Assembly (NCBI GenBank): GCA_034509425.1
Contig: JAVTVJ010000068.1
Span: 3,286,001 to 3,350,000 of the forward strand
Reading direction: 5' to 3'
DNA length: 64,000 bases
From: Eopsaltria australis
Taxonomy: Eukaryota; Chordata; Aves; Passeriformes; Petroicidae
The notes under the pieces were generated by a model. It saw only the letters and a program-made list of their open reading frames with translations. It did not search any database and was not told the origin of the DNA. Each line of letters begins with the position of its first letter. Position 1 is the stretch's first letter. Below, piece by piece: positions 49,801 through 59,900 of this stretch. Position numbers and translations under genes: made by a program.

Positions 49801-52800
49801 TTCACTACAAAATTTCTGGGTTTTGTTTTCATAGCTCTTTGATGAGAACCTGTTTATGCTGACTGTAGCTGCAGGGTAGAAAATATTTTATTTTTCTGGA
49901 AGTGTGGTCAGGTTTTTTCTATGATCTATTGCTAAGATAATGTGAAGAAACTAATTCTTTTTAAATTTCCCATTAGCCCAGCAGAAGAGCTATATTTTGG
50001 ATCCAAAGAAACTGGAGAGAAAAAATGTTTGATAGTTCTCACAAACGTCACTAAAAATGTAGTGGCTTTTAAAGTAAGTGTTTTATGTGTGGCCTGGTTT
50101 ACTAAATGTGTAACTTTTTCTTGTTTTCTGTAAGAAGGACGAATACTATTAAATCTATTTTACAGGCAAATTTTTTTATTGTGTAGTGATGTTTGAGGCA
50201 GATCAAAGAAATCTTCGAGCTGAATTTATGCCTACAATGTATCACCTCAAAGGGGATAATTAGTATTACAAATCTTTGGAGCACTGACTAAAAAAGAGCT
50301 AAAGTGATGGTTAGCTTTTTAGTGAGAGTAATACTTCTTGAAAAAGAAAGACTTAAGCATTGAAAAGTCATTTTTTTAGAAGTTTTCTTTTTCAATATTG
50401 GCTGGAAACAAGTTAGCAATGGTTTCAAATGATGCAGATCCATCTGCAAATGTCACCATCAAAGGAATTGCTAGTTATTTTTCCTTCAGAAATACAGAGT
50501 TTACTTGCATCATTGTTTTTCCCAATCTTTCACGTTCTCTGCACATAAAAATAACTTAAAGTTTTCATATGTTCCCATTTATTATAACATGTTCTTGGCT
50601 GGTTTTAAATATGTATGCAAAAGAAAAAGAGCAAATGCAAGAAAACAAAGGATAAAAGCAGTCGAGAGGGAGGAAAAAGGAATATGCAGGAGTCCTATTA
50701 TGCCTATACAATAATGTATTTTAGAGACTTGTCCTAATAGTCAAGCTTTTGGGGATTTAGTTATTACAGAATGAGAGAACTTATGAAGCAATCGTTGTTT
50801 GTACATGCACTCACTGTATCCTTCACGTTTATTGTTTATAGGTGAGAACAACTGCACCTGAAAAATACAGGGTTAAACCCAGCAACAGCAGCTGTGAACC
50901 TGGCACATCATTAGATGTAATAGTCTCTCTTCATGGTGGTAAGTAAAAATGTTAAATAGAGTTTGTAAGAAATCTGGGCAATTGCATTACTAGACATGCT
51001 CCAGACACTGATGGCTGTGGGTGCTTGCTGGTGTGTAGGACTGACTGATGCCCAAGTCTGCTTGACTCTTGTATGAGAATGGTACCATTTGTTAAAAAAC
51101 ATGGATGTCAGAAAGGATTTGAGTAACTGCCTGTACTGATTTTCTGCTCCACTCGGATATAAGCAGCTGTTGTCTGCAACCCATTTTGTTTCTTGTCTTA
51201 AAAAACCAAAAGTCTGAGTGGCAGTTGTCTTGCTGGTTCATTATTACAGTGGGAGTTTATCTGCAGTAAATCAGTTTCCTAAATGGTTGCAAGGACAGGT
51301 GGATTTGCTGGATAATACATTCTTTACAAAATTTTGGGTTGTCTTTAAGCTATTCAGATGAAACCAGTTCTGTTAAAATGAACCTATATAATTTTGGGAA
51401 AACAATAACTAGAATTATTGAGCTTTAGAGAATGATTTCCTTATTTTTATTTCTAGTAAGTCAGTGTCTGGTGTCCTGCAATAAACAAGCTCTTGTTATA
51501 TGGCACTTTTGTGCAAAATACTTCTATCCTCCTTGTAATATTGTCTTTTTATCTAAGCTCACTGTTGCTTTTTTTGTTTTTTTGTCTTCCTTGAGGGCAG
51601 GTTTTGCAGCTTCTTTGCAGGATCGTTTCCTTATAATGGCAGCAGAAATGGACCAGTCTTCTGGAGCTGGTGTGCCAGAACTGACTCAGTTTTGGAAAGA
51701 AGTCCCTAGGACCAAAGTGATGGAACATAGGTAACCATATGGTTTTCTGTTAAAAGGGGTTGGGGTTGTTTTAGCTTTTATTATTTAGCTGATTTATAGC
51801 ATTTGTGTATCATAATCAATGAAGGATTCTTCAAACTCACTTGTGTGCTTACTGACCAAAATACATTACTGAGACTTTTGCTCTGTTTTAAATAATTAGA
51901 TGTGGGTTTAATGTATAAAATATCATGGTATTCTGCACATGCTCTTCTTTTTTTCTTCTTGTAGTTCTCATGCTAATTAAGAGTTAAGTGGGAAAAATAT
52001 GAATGCATGTGACAATACATATGGACAGTAGGGGTATTGGTTTTTAAATAAGAATGTGTCACTTGAGTTTTCTAAAAGGAAGCAATTAAGGAAAGCAGAC
52101 TCGTTAAGCACAAAACTATTTTCTAGACAATATTAAAAATGATCCCTTTGTACTAGGGAAAATCAGAATTTTGTAGAAAATTTCTGTAAAACCTATCACA
52201 TGTTTGTATGTGTATTTTCAATATTTAGCAGTGAAAAAGTCATCTAGAAAAATCACTAGAAAAATACATTTCCCCATACACTTTTTTAAGTGCACCTGTT
52301 ACTCTTGTCTCTCATCCAGTCACATTGGGTTGTAGCACTGAACATGTCTAGGAAAAGTTCCCTGCAGTTTTGACTGGCTTTTTGCCTTAGATTGTTCCTG
52401 GGATTTTTCTGTGGGTTTTGGGGGGGCTGATTGTTTTTGGAGCTGCCTTTACCCCCTCCTGGCCAAAACTGTCGTGGAAAAAGTACTTTGTGAGTCTTGA
52501 TTCCTAAATCCTGTTCTGTATTTGCTTCAAGTGCTTATCCCTTACTTCCCTTTTGAATAAAATCTACATCATGTGAGTGACCTTAAGCTTCCTTGCGTAA
52601 GTGCTGCAATTTATTTGAGGTTTTTTAAGACAGACCCTGAAACTATTAGAGAAAGGTTATTTGATAAGTGTGCTGTGTACAGTAGTTACTGATTAATACA
52701 AACCTTACCTTTACTTTTTTTGTTAAACCTAGACTAAATGTAGTGTAATTATAATTATTGTGTCTTAAATTTTAAATGTGCAGGGACTTTATCCACTTAA

Positions 52801-53636
52801 GATGGATTGTTTACTCTTAATTATACAATGTTGTATTAAATTTGTGATTTTTGGTTTGTGTTCTTGTTCCCTTTTCACAGGCTCAGGTGTCATGTCATAG
52901 AAAGTAGTAAGCCCTCTTCTCTGACATTAAAAGACAATACATTTAATATTCCAGCAAAAACGAACGAAGATTTGCATATGCAGGTAATAGTGTATTCCTT
53001 TGTGTTGAATATTCAGCAAAATTAGAGAATATGCTAGAGATAAAAAGAATTTTTACTGAACCTTTTTGGTATTTTGTTAATTATATTTGAACATCTCAGT
53101 AACTGAAAGTAACTACATCAGTGATAGTGATTTAATTATTTTGTTTAATGATAATGATTTAATAATCATTAAATTTTCAATGCAGTTTGCTCAGTCTTGT
53201 GTATATACAGACCTGGCATATCAATGAGCATCAGCGGTATCTTTTGTTTCTGAGTGTAAAGGTGTCACCTGCTTGATACAGGGCATGCTGGTTATCCTTA
53301 AGATTTGAAGCTCCTTTAGTGGAACAGTTCCTGAAGTATGTAGTGATAGAAAAGGCATTGCTGGGAGACCACTGTGAAAAGGCTTTTTATTTTATTTTCT
53401 GTGCTTATAGTTATTGCCAAAATAGCTCAAAATTGCCAAGTACTTTCAAGTGCAGTAATTCTAACTTAATGAAACTGTTCTATTTTCAGCTAACTCATTT
53501 ACTGCAGATTAATAGAAGACTTGAAGAGCAGATGAATCGCTGCCTCTGGTTCCAGCAGCTGTCAGTTGTTTTATCACTGCTATCAGTTACTGTTGCTGCC
53601 TTCTGCTTCTACCTGGCGTCTGCCCAGAGAAGCTAA
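22794..53636 (+). CDS. MOSPD2: MOSPD2, motile sperm domain-containing protein 2 (whole gene, 15 coding exons)
   Basis: ER membrane tether. In the known family its MSP domain binds FFAT motifs of partner proteins on endosomes, mitochondria and Golgi, and its CRAL-TRIO domain supports contact with lipid droplets. Fifteen exons join into one 1557-base frame, 518 residues plus TAA, exactly the human length; all introns are GT-AG with matching phases. Seen in order: N-terminal [19 protein letters not shown] domain about residues 80-238, with LHGYDKEG and FVRFIVNCF; acidic/lysine linker about 245-320; MSP domain about 325-440, beginning [10 protein letters not shown]; and a tail-anchor helix about 494-513 ending AQRS. 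Arg401 and Leu403 in the DRFLI segment correspond to the human FFAT-contact residues R404 and L406, so FFAT binding should be retained. The start ATG lies in the CpG island shared with FANCB. Confidence 0.96.
23017..23083 (+). CDS. MOSPD2: MOSPD2 coding exon 2 (residues 4-26)
   Basis: It encodes [20 protein letters not shown] and ends with one base of an aspartate codon before GTGAGC. The acceptor is a NAGNAG (CAGCAG at 23014-23019), so the exon could also begin at 23020 and lose one glutamine. The exon lies inside the CpG island. Confidence 0.88.
23196..23425 (-). mobile_element. CR1 LINE 3' fragment close to MOSPD2 exon 2
   Basis: Read on the plus strand it is the antisense CR1 tail: AAAGGCCTCCGAGATCATCG (about 23215-23234), CACCTCCAGGGACGGTGACT, CCCTCCCTGGACAGCC, TTCTTCCTAAGGTCCAGCCT, then CCCCTGGTGCAC. 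Indels break any frame. The element points to the minus strand and starts about 110 bp past the exon 2 donor, near the edge of the CpG island. Confidence 0.85.
27550..28000 (-). mobile_element. CR1 LINE 3' fragment with ORF2 C-terminal remnant
   Basis: The minus strand encodes the C-terminal end of CR1 ORF2 (blocks [31 protein letters not shown] and [15 protein letters not shown]). The degenerate 3' UTR follows towards 27557, where the typical tail AATCATGGAATGG-TTGGAAGGGACC is seen on the plus strand. The copy is 5'-truncated, like nearly all CR1s, and lacks the reverse transcriptase catalytic core, so it is immobile. Confidence 0.92.
29217..29246. repeat. 15-bp perfect tandem duplication
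   Basis: CTAATAATACAGTAA occurs twice without interruption. It is probably a slippage product in MOSPD2 intron 2. Confidence 0.85.
32004..32159 (+). CDS. MOSPD2: MOSPD2 coding exon 3 (residues 26-78)
   Basis: It begins by completing Asp26 and encodes [20 protein letters not shown], then [20 protein letters not shown]. It lies between a TTTCCTAG acceptor and a GTAAGC donor. This is the three-helix CRAL-TRIO N-terminal type region, closely matching human MOSPD2. Confidence 0.95.
32393..32415. repeat. Short (GGAA)n microsatellite
   Basis: About five GGAA units in MOSPD2 intron 3, ending in AAAGG. GGAA repeats can carry ETS-factor sites, but this array is very short. Confidence 0.6.
32918..33004 (+). 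CDS. MOSPD2: MOSPD2 coding exon 4 (residues 78-107)
   Basis: It encodes [20 protein letters not shown], then YDKEGYKL. This is the start of the CRAL-TRIO lipid-binding fold. Acceptor TTTGCAG, donor GTAAGT. Confidence 0.94.
33163..33300 (-). mobile_element. CR1 LINE 3' fragment
   Basis: The plus strand carries GAGTTGGAAGGGACCCAGCA (33178-33197), GAGTCCAACTCCTGACCCTG and CAGGCTTGGTGATGTGATCA. This is the antisense 3' region of a CR1 subfamily with the GTGCTGTGACC-type segment. It lies in MOSPD2 intron 4 and points to the minus strand. Confidence 0.82.
34303..34457 (+). CDS. MOSPD2: MOSPD2 coding exon 5 (residues 107-158)
   Basis: It encodes [20 protein letters not shown], then [20 protein letters not shown] and [10 protein letters not shown]. 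This is the central beta-sheet part of CRAL-TRIO. Acceptor TTGTCCAAG (weak pyrimidine near the AG), donor GTAAGT, end phase 0. Confidence 0.94.
34458..36836 (+). other. MOSPD2: MOSPD2 intron 5
   Basis: 2.4 kb with no recognised repeat family, RNA gene or nested exon. Open frames at 35468-35683 and 36140-36430 show no family resemblance. Confidence 0.65.
36837..36897 (+). CDS. MOSPD2: MOSPD2 coding exon 6 (residues 159-179)
   Basis: It encodes [20 protein letters not shown], preceded by a long T tract and TTAG acceptor. FVRFI-NCF matches the CRAL-TRIO helix of MOSPD2. It is too small for ORF prediction. Confidence 0.94.
37517..37541. repeat. Perfect 11-bp inverted repeat with 3-base loop
   Basis: TGATCAAAGCT at 37517-37527 pairs with its complement at 37531-37541 around CAA. 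It lies in MOSPD2 intron 6. Confidence 0.8.
38040..38078 (+). CDS. MOSPD2: MOSPD2 coding exon 7 (residues 179-192)
   Basis: A 39-base microexon encoding [12 protein letters not shown] between TTTTCAG and GTAAGT. KIVIF-MPW-MN is a MOSPD2 signature and the phases (1 in, 1 out) link exons 6 and 8. Confidence 0.94.
39029..39153 (+). CDS. MOSPD2: MOSPD2 coding exon 8 (residues 192-233)
   Basis: It encodes [20 protein letters not shown], then [20 protein letters not shown] and GT, closing the CRAL-TRIO domain. YLPPHMGGT is the family C-terminal motif. Acceptor TTTTTTAAAG, donor GTAAGT. Confidence 0.95.
39154..44168 (+). other. MOSPD2: MOSPD2 intron 8 (5.0 kb)
   Basis: Second-largest intron, between the CRAL-TRIO and linker exons. 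I see no clear transposon, RNA gene or nested exon; open frames here (for example 41714-42013) have no family signal. Confidence 0.65.
44169..44339 (+). CDS. MOSPD2: MOSPD2 coding exon 9 (residues 234-290)
   Basis: 57 codons in phase 0. It starts [30 protein letters not shown], conserved with human, then a fast-evolving acidic stretch rich in Glu, Asp and Lys ahead of the MSP domain. Acceptor TCTTGTAG, donor GTATCT. Confidence 0.93.
46499..46611 (+). CDS. MOSPD2: MOSPD2 coding exon 10 (residues 291-328)
   Basis: Charged linker ([18 protein letters not shown]), then FKGPLLHI, which begins the MSP domain. It ends with AG of a serine codon before GTAATA. The linker has diverged from human but FKGPLLHIS is unchanged. 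Confidence 0.92.
46612..49976 (+). other. MOSPD2: MOSPD2 intron 10 (3.4 kb)
   Basis: No recognised repeat family. It includes a slightly GC-richer stretch around 48050-48600 with open frames on both strands but no family resemblance. Confidence 0.6.
49977..50073 (+). CDS. MOSPD2: MOSPD2 coding exon 11 (residues 328-360)
   Basis: First beta-strands of the MSP domain: [20 protein letters not shown], then [13 protein letters not shown]. Acceptor TTTCCCATTAG, donor GTAAGT. Confidence 0.95.
50842..50938 (+). CDS. MOSPD2: MOSPD2 coding exon 12 (residues 361-393)
   Basis: It encodes [20 protein letters not shown], the MSP/VAP signature (TTAP-RY-V-P), then [13 protein letters not shown]. The acceptor TTTATAG is followed directly by GTGAGA, which resembles a donor but is coding. 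The true donor is GTAAGT at 50939. Confidence 0.95.
51601..51730 (+). CDS. MOSPD2: MOSPD2 coding exon 13 (residues 393-436), FFAT-contact segment
   Basis: It encodes [17 protein letters not shown], then [21 protein letters not shown] holds Arg401 (51624-51626) and Leu403 (51630-51632), matching the FFAT-binding residues of human MOSPD2. Two further AGs lie just inside the exon (after 51609 and 51620); the first would be an in-frame 3-residue deletion. Confidence 0.95.
52881..52983 (+). CDS. MOSPD2: MOSPD2 coding exon 14 (residues 436-470)
   Basis: It encodes [20 protein letters not shown], then [14 protein letters not shown], the end of the MSP domain and the start of the stalk. Acceptor TTTTCACAG, donor GTAATA. 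Confidence 0.94.
53490..53636 (+). CDS. MOSPD2: MOSPD2 coding exon 15, tail anchor and stop (residues 471-518)
   Basis: A short predicted coiled coil ([15 protein letters not shown]) followed by WFQQL and a hydrophobic helix of about 20 residues ([19 protein letters not shown]). The polar tail is SAQRS and the stop is TAA at 53634-53636. This is the C-terminal ER membrane anchor. The acceptor is TATTTTCAG. The open frame extends upstream of 53490 into intron. Confidence 0.95.
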   Translation, partial: LTHLLQINRRLEEQMNRCLWFQQLSVVLSLLSVTVAAFCFYLASAQRS

Positions 53637-53925
53637 AAAGAATTGCTGTGCCCTGGATGTGCTGCTGCCTATCGTGGTTCATTAGAGTCAGAAAGATTGC
53701 AGTGCTGCACTTGGATTCTGGAACTGCCAAAATCAGGTTTGTGAGCCTACAGCAATGAACAAGGAACAGTTTACTGGGAAAAAAAAAGATAGAAGGAATG
53801 AATGACCAGCAAATGAAATTACTGAAATTATCGTCTAAGTTGACACTTACAATAGGGCATGATGAAGATGTTAAAGCTAGGACCTATTTTCACTGTACAA
53901 CTCAATAAAAACTACTGAACTGGAA
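53637..53925 (+). other. MOSPD2: MOSPD2 3' UTR with AATAAA signal
   Basis: AATAAA stands at 53904-53909, about 270 bases after the stop, which suggests a short 3' UTR. Further AATAAA copies lie downstream (for example near 54845), so longer isoforms are possible. Confidence 0.65.
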
Positions 53926-56900
53926 GGAGGAAACCAAATACAACATTATTTAAGACTGTTTTGCTTTTTCCCCCTCTATTCAACTACTTTAAATACAATA
54001 TTTTATTTCTTTTCATCATATTCATTCTTACATTCTGAATCACTCCCATAGAAGATGCAAGCAGTCAACTTAGTGTATTCCAAGGTTAATCTATTCATCC
54101 AGGAAAATTTACAGGAATTATGTAGTACATGTGGATTTTTTATATAATCTGTCTATGTACATGCACATAAAGGAAGATATTCATTGCTAGTAATTATTTT
54201 GATAATTCAGACTCATTGCTTCCATTGGTTAAATTCCTTATTTTTGTGCTTCTTCTAAATGAAAAGTTATTGTAAACATTTCTTACCAAGGAACATACGC
54301 ACAAGACAAGACACTATTCCCATTCTGGGTTTTTTTTTTTTTTTGGAAAACAACTTGTATTCAAATTACAGAAGGAGAGTGGGAGCTGACTCCTTTACTG
54401 TGATGGCTGATAATTGGTTCATAGAAAGGCTGTTAAATAGTCAGTGAAAGAATTTACTCTGAGTTACGCAATATGGTTAAATTACATATGAAATTATGGA
54501 AAAAGCAAGTTAATCAGGAAGATTAAATACACTTGAAGGCAACATAAAAGTATTATATCTGCCATTTCACAGAAATAGTTGTGGAAATGGTGCATGAAGC
54601 TAGAAAGAACTTTGCTAACAAGGATTCTTTGTACTCATTGCTGTAAATATGTATATTAAAATGATAAAAACTTAAAAGAAGACTGATGGTATCTTTCATA
54701 CATTTAAAATTTTCACTCTTTAAGAGATTAAAAAATTTAAAATAATTATGTTACTTGAATTAATTTTTGCTACAAATAGGCTTTGTAACAGATTTATTAG
54801 TTTTGTTTGCTGACTCAATAGATGAGAAGTGATTATTAAGGAAAAATAAAGGTCATACTCTGCTTCTGTCTTTTTGCTTACAGTGTGTTGGTGATGTAGG
54901 ATCATTTCTAGGAAGTAGAAAAGGGCAGTTTAAAATAATAAACAGATTAACTAATAAAGCCAGCAATATGATTACTAAAAAAATGCCATGTAAAAAGCAA
55001 GGCTATAAAAATGTTTGGTGCACAGTCTTCTGTCCTCTCTTAATTTATACAATGGTTTACCACATCTGCATTTTCTTAATTTTTCACTAATCTCATTTCT
55101 GCCTAGCTTGTTTCTCAGTATTTTGTATTCCTAATGATTTGGCAATTTATATTAACTGCTTATCACAAAGCTGTTACTTGGGTTATTTTTATGTGCATGC
55201 AACTCAAATGCTTCACTTCCAACAAAATGGGTTGTTATCTTAGTGAGAAAAGTAACAAAGTAATTTGTAACCTTAAGATAATAATAACCATGCTATTAAA
55301 ATGCCAATTCCTTAATTTGAGTGGATTGAATAGCACTTTACTGTAAAATTGCCAGACATATATTCTTAGAGTCTTTGCCAATATGAATATTTTAATGTTT
55401 TGGTGCTTTCATATATTTTCAGTATTTTATTACTTATTTTATTATTGGTATTTTCTTTGTATGAATCAGATGAACATCTTTTCTATTTTAATATGTTTTA
55501 GAAAAATACAGTTAAAAAATAAATATGAGGAAATACATAGTCTTGAATGTTTAGTCTTTTAAAAGTAGCTGCATCTCCTGTGGCTTCTGCTTTCTTGTTA
55601 GTCTGCAGATACTCAATATGGGAGGGGTCAATATGGTGGTGACCCATAGCCTGTTGTGGAACAGAAGTTGTGATGGTACTGTCAGTCAAATGTAAAATAG
55701 GTGATAATGGCTTCTTGGACAGAATCACATAGACAGGATACTGGCATGTCAGTGGTACCATGGCACAAGGGATGCAAGTGCACACAATGCTAATATCTAT
55801 ATGGATCTTGGTAAAATGAACTACTGCTTAAACATCACACAGACAATGGAAAAATACATATAACAAAAAAAAAGGGAAAAGTGACGGTAGTGTTTCTTAA
55901 CTTGAAATGGACAACAGTCAATTTGTATTTTTCTTCTTTGAGAACATCATTGTTTCCATCGTCACAGAGTATTTTCACAGTATTTTCCAAGCTTTCAGTC
56001 ATTATTAGTTTCAGATTTTGTCTGACAGCCCTTGGAACTGGGTCTCCCTGTGGAAGTTTTGTGCTTAAAACACACTGAAGTTGCAGACTTGATACCCAAA
56101 ATGATTTGATACCCAAAATCAAGAGAAGAAACAGAGATTTTTCTAATTTTTTTTTCACACTATGGGAAACTCAGTTTATAAAACTGGAGCATTTTAGAAC
56201 TTAGACAATTCACAAAATAGGATTTGATTACATGAACTATCAAGATCTAAGATTTAGTTTTCCTTTCCCTTGTTGTAGATTGGCAGCTAATTTTGGCTTT
56301 TACAGACAATTAGGAGACAGCAAAGATTGTAATCCTGAAAATTAGCAATTTGTGCTCCAGAAGAGCACAGTCTCTTTTTCCTAGGAAGGAATTTTTGTTC
56401 CCTCTTCTGAGCTTCATTGATTTACTTTGCTATGTAAAAGATCAGACATTTCGTAAAAGAAAAAAAAAAAACAACATGGGAGTGAGGGGCAGTAGGGGCA
56501 GGAGCAAGGGTTTTAAATTACCTTTGTGTTTCATCAATGATTCCCTGCTGTAACTAATTTGTCTCTGTTGTTTGCCTTCAGAATCTCTGTTTGTCCCTAT
56601 TTCCAGAGGTTGTTAGTTTATATGGGGTTTTATGGGAGAGCATTTTAAGTCTCTGCACTGCCTTGGTGGTGCTGTGTATTGCACTGGCAGCATAAGGTGT
56701 AAATGCTGTTCTGTTGATAAGCACATTGTTAGTTCACTCATTTTCTATGGCTTTGTTGTGAAGTTGGACATTCAGGCAGAGTAACAATATTCTGCAAAGC
56801 CCATCCCAGGTGGCTGTAAGAATGCACTGGTTTAGGTATGGTATAGCCCCATAGGGCGTGGTGATCAAGACACGAGTGTGTCTATGTACAGTATATGTAT

Positions 56901-59900
56901 TAATTTAGGAAGAGCTAATCACTTCTAATCAGCCAGGAAGAGCAGGTTGTGTCCTCATTTCTGAGGTTAAATAAGACATTTCAGTCAGTTTCTGCAGTGC
57001 ATGCCTTATTTTCCCTGGAAGATGGCTCACTGAGGAATTATCAGCCTGGTATTGTGCAGTTGCTACATTTCCATTCTGTTTGTGTTAGCACAGGTAAGTG
57101 ATGATTCCAATTAGGCTTTTCAGCACGCCTGTGTCTGTGGCACATTTCAGCATCAGCTCCTTCTGGCTCCGTGCCTACTGCAGCTGATGAGAAACATAAC
57201 CTCCCTCTTTCGGTTTTCTCAATAGTTTCAGTACCACTTTTCAATTGGAACCTCACTATTCTTGCTTTTGACACTTTTACAGTGGTTGCACACAGTAACA
57301 CAATATACATAGACACAGAATGCAGAGACACAACTCAAAACATAAAGCACAGGAAATCCATCTCTCCAGGAGCATGGCAGGAGTGAGAGGTTTTCCTTCT
57401 TTGTGGAGGAGCTGACTGAAGTTCCACGTACTGCCCTTTTCTGGGCCTGATTTATGGAGCTTCTTGGTAGATCTGTGCAATTACTGCTTTGCTACTTCTC
57501 AGCAGAGGCACTGAAATTCCCAAGCTGTATGAGCAAAAAATTAGCAGCTGGACAGATTTTTGCCAGTAGGTATCTCATCTCCTGGCTTTATTCACAAGAG
57601 TGGTGCACCAGCCTATCTGTTTGTCATGCTCTAAGTCACTTCTGTTTTCCTAAACACTGAAAGAAGCACTGTGTGCTCAATTATTGCTGTATGATTGCAG
57701 CTATTAGCTCTTGGTTTTTAGATTGCAGGAGGCGATTCCTTCTGATGTTAATAATGTGTCATTATACAAAGCCCTTTAAGGGAAAAAACACAACTATTTA
57801 TCAGTTGCCCATTGCTGTTGTCTCCACCACAGCCTGAAGTGTAGCAGCAACTCACCCAAAGGACTGCTACGGTCTTTCTCATGCCAGTCTGTTAGTAATT
57901 CTTTATTCAGTTTTAATTCTTTTAATACTAGTTGTGCTATACTGTACTGGAGTTGGTTGGAATGCTGGAAAACCTGGATATGAAACAAGTGTCTGTAACT
58001 TTTGGTTATTTTCATTTTCTTTAGGCAGCAATGGAATGTACTCATAATTTTACTGTTGCTTGGTGGTTTCATGCAAAGTATTTCTGAAGGTTTTCCTTTA
58101 TCTTAAAAATACCTTGTTAGAATGGTGGTAAATTATGTGTTTTATTCATCCTGATTAATCCATAAGATAGGCCAGCACCTGATGGGAGCTGGCAAGAAGC
58201 AGTGCTTTCTTTGAAAGTATTTCAAGATTTTTTTTTCCATTATTGCAAAAACAACTCACTGTGCTTCTCTTTTCTTTAGTTCCGATAAGAACTTCCTCCT
58301 GAATCTACAAAAGTTTACTCAACCAAGGAGCAAAAAACTTGGCCTGTGGGAACCTCCCAGAAGGAACAGATAGTGGGATATGTACTTTCTGTTACAGACC
58401 CAACTACAAATAACAGGGTTTTCATATACTCATATTGTTCCAGTACACAGCTGTGGGATGCTGAGAAGTAGCTGCACAATAAACTTACATTGCTGCTCAA
58501 TGAGACAATAAGTGATAAAGATTCACCCGACAGGTCAATGTTATCCAGACACTCAGGAGGGCAAAGTGGAAAAATGCTACATAAGGGTATGGTCTTCCCC
58601 CAGCAGGCTGTATCAGTGGTCTCTCTGGAGTAAATACCCCCCTAATTAGGCCTCAGGAAAGGGATCAAAAGCAATCTTGACACATTCTGATCCACTGTAT
58701 TTTCCTTAAGTTTGCAAAGAAATGCAAGACAAGAGAACTAAAGTCCAAGTCTCCACTATCGGTCCCACTATAACCACAATCCCGTTTTGTGTTTATGATG
58801 AAATCTAAATTAAAATATCTTCTGGGCAACCATGATGTAGTCTAACAAATCCTCTGTGGCATTTAATTTTTAAAAATTACAGCTTTCTTCTATTTCCTCA
58901 GCCCTGTGTCTGTTAAAGTCATTGCCAGTTTTATTTTTGACAGCTTGGAGCTATATCTGAACACCTGTTCTTCAACTGCAGGGAAAATGACAAAAATAAG
59001 GAACACCATTTAAGTAAACATAGATTACAACAGCAGTGTGAAAAAGAAGCATTAACAGAATTTCTTTAACTTTTTTTGTCCAGAATGCTACAAGTGATAA
59101 ATTGCTGAAAGGAAAAGTGAATGGGCAAATACCACATATGCTTCATTAATCTGGTACAACTAAAACTTACAGATTGATGCTTGACCTACTGGCATCTGAA
59201 TTACTATAATTTACATGCCCTGAAGTATATTTTCCTGTACCCAAGTAGCATTTATAATATTTTCTTTTTTCTTTAGTTTTTTTTATTTTTTTTTAATTTA
59301 AACTTGCAGCTGATGGTGATGATTCACAAAAAGATTTTTTAGTGTGTTCTAAAGAAAGTAGCATTTTCTTCTTAAGTTTATGGTTAAGGTTTCTTCTGCA
59401 AAGAGGATGTATAACCATGGCTCCTGAGTGTGGTCTGGAATTAGGTGGGACACTTCAGAACAGCAGTGCTCATTCATGCTAATCTGTTGCAAATTTTAAC
59501 TTCAATCCTGAACAAACATGAGTTGATGTATATATAATCCCAGATACTGCTGTTCCAGCAGGCATTGTGATTGGCATGATGTGTCTTCCTACCATTCACA
59601 CTGGATGTGTGTTGGAGTTCACAGTAGGAGTTAAATCCTATGTTCCTAGCCCATACTGAAAGTAGACTCCAGTATTCCTATGCTGGCTGTCCCATGCTGG
59701 TCTATGGATAAGGAATGTTGGGAACTGGTACTGCCACTCTGTTCTGAGAGTCTTCAGAGACAGCATTCATTTACTCCAATGAGTTCCCAAATTGAGGAGA
59801 AATTGCACAAGCATCAGAGAAAGAGAAACTACTTCATTTCACTTCTTTACCTAAGTGCATCTGCTGGAAAACCTGAAGTAATACAGGATAAACAAAAGCT

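Noticed and set aside
55498..55785. 95-codon minus-strand frame downstream of MOSPD2
   Set aside because: The composition looks plausible but no motif, splice context or family was recognised; the length is within chance expectation.
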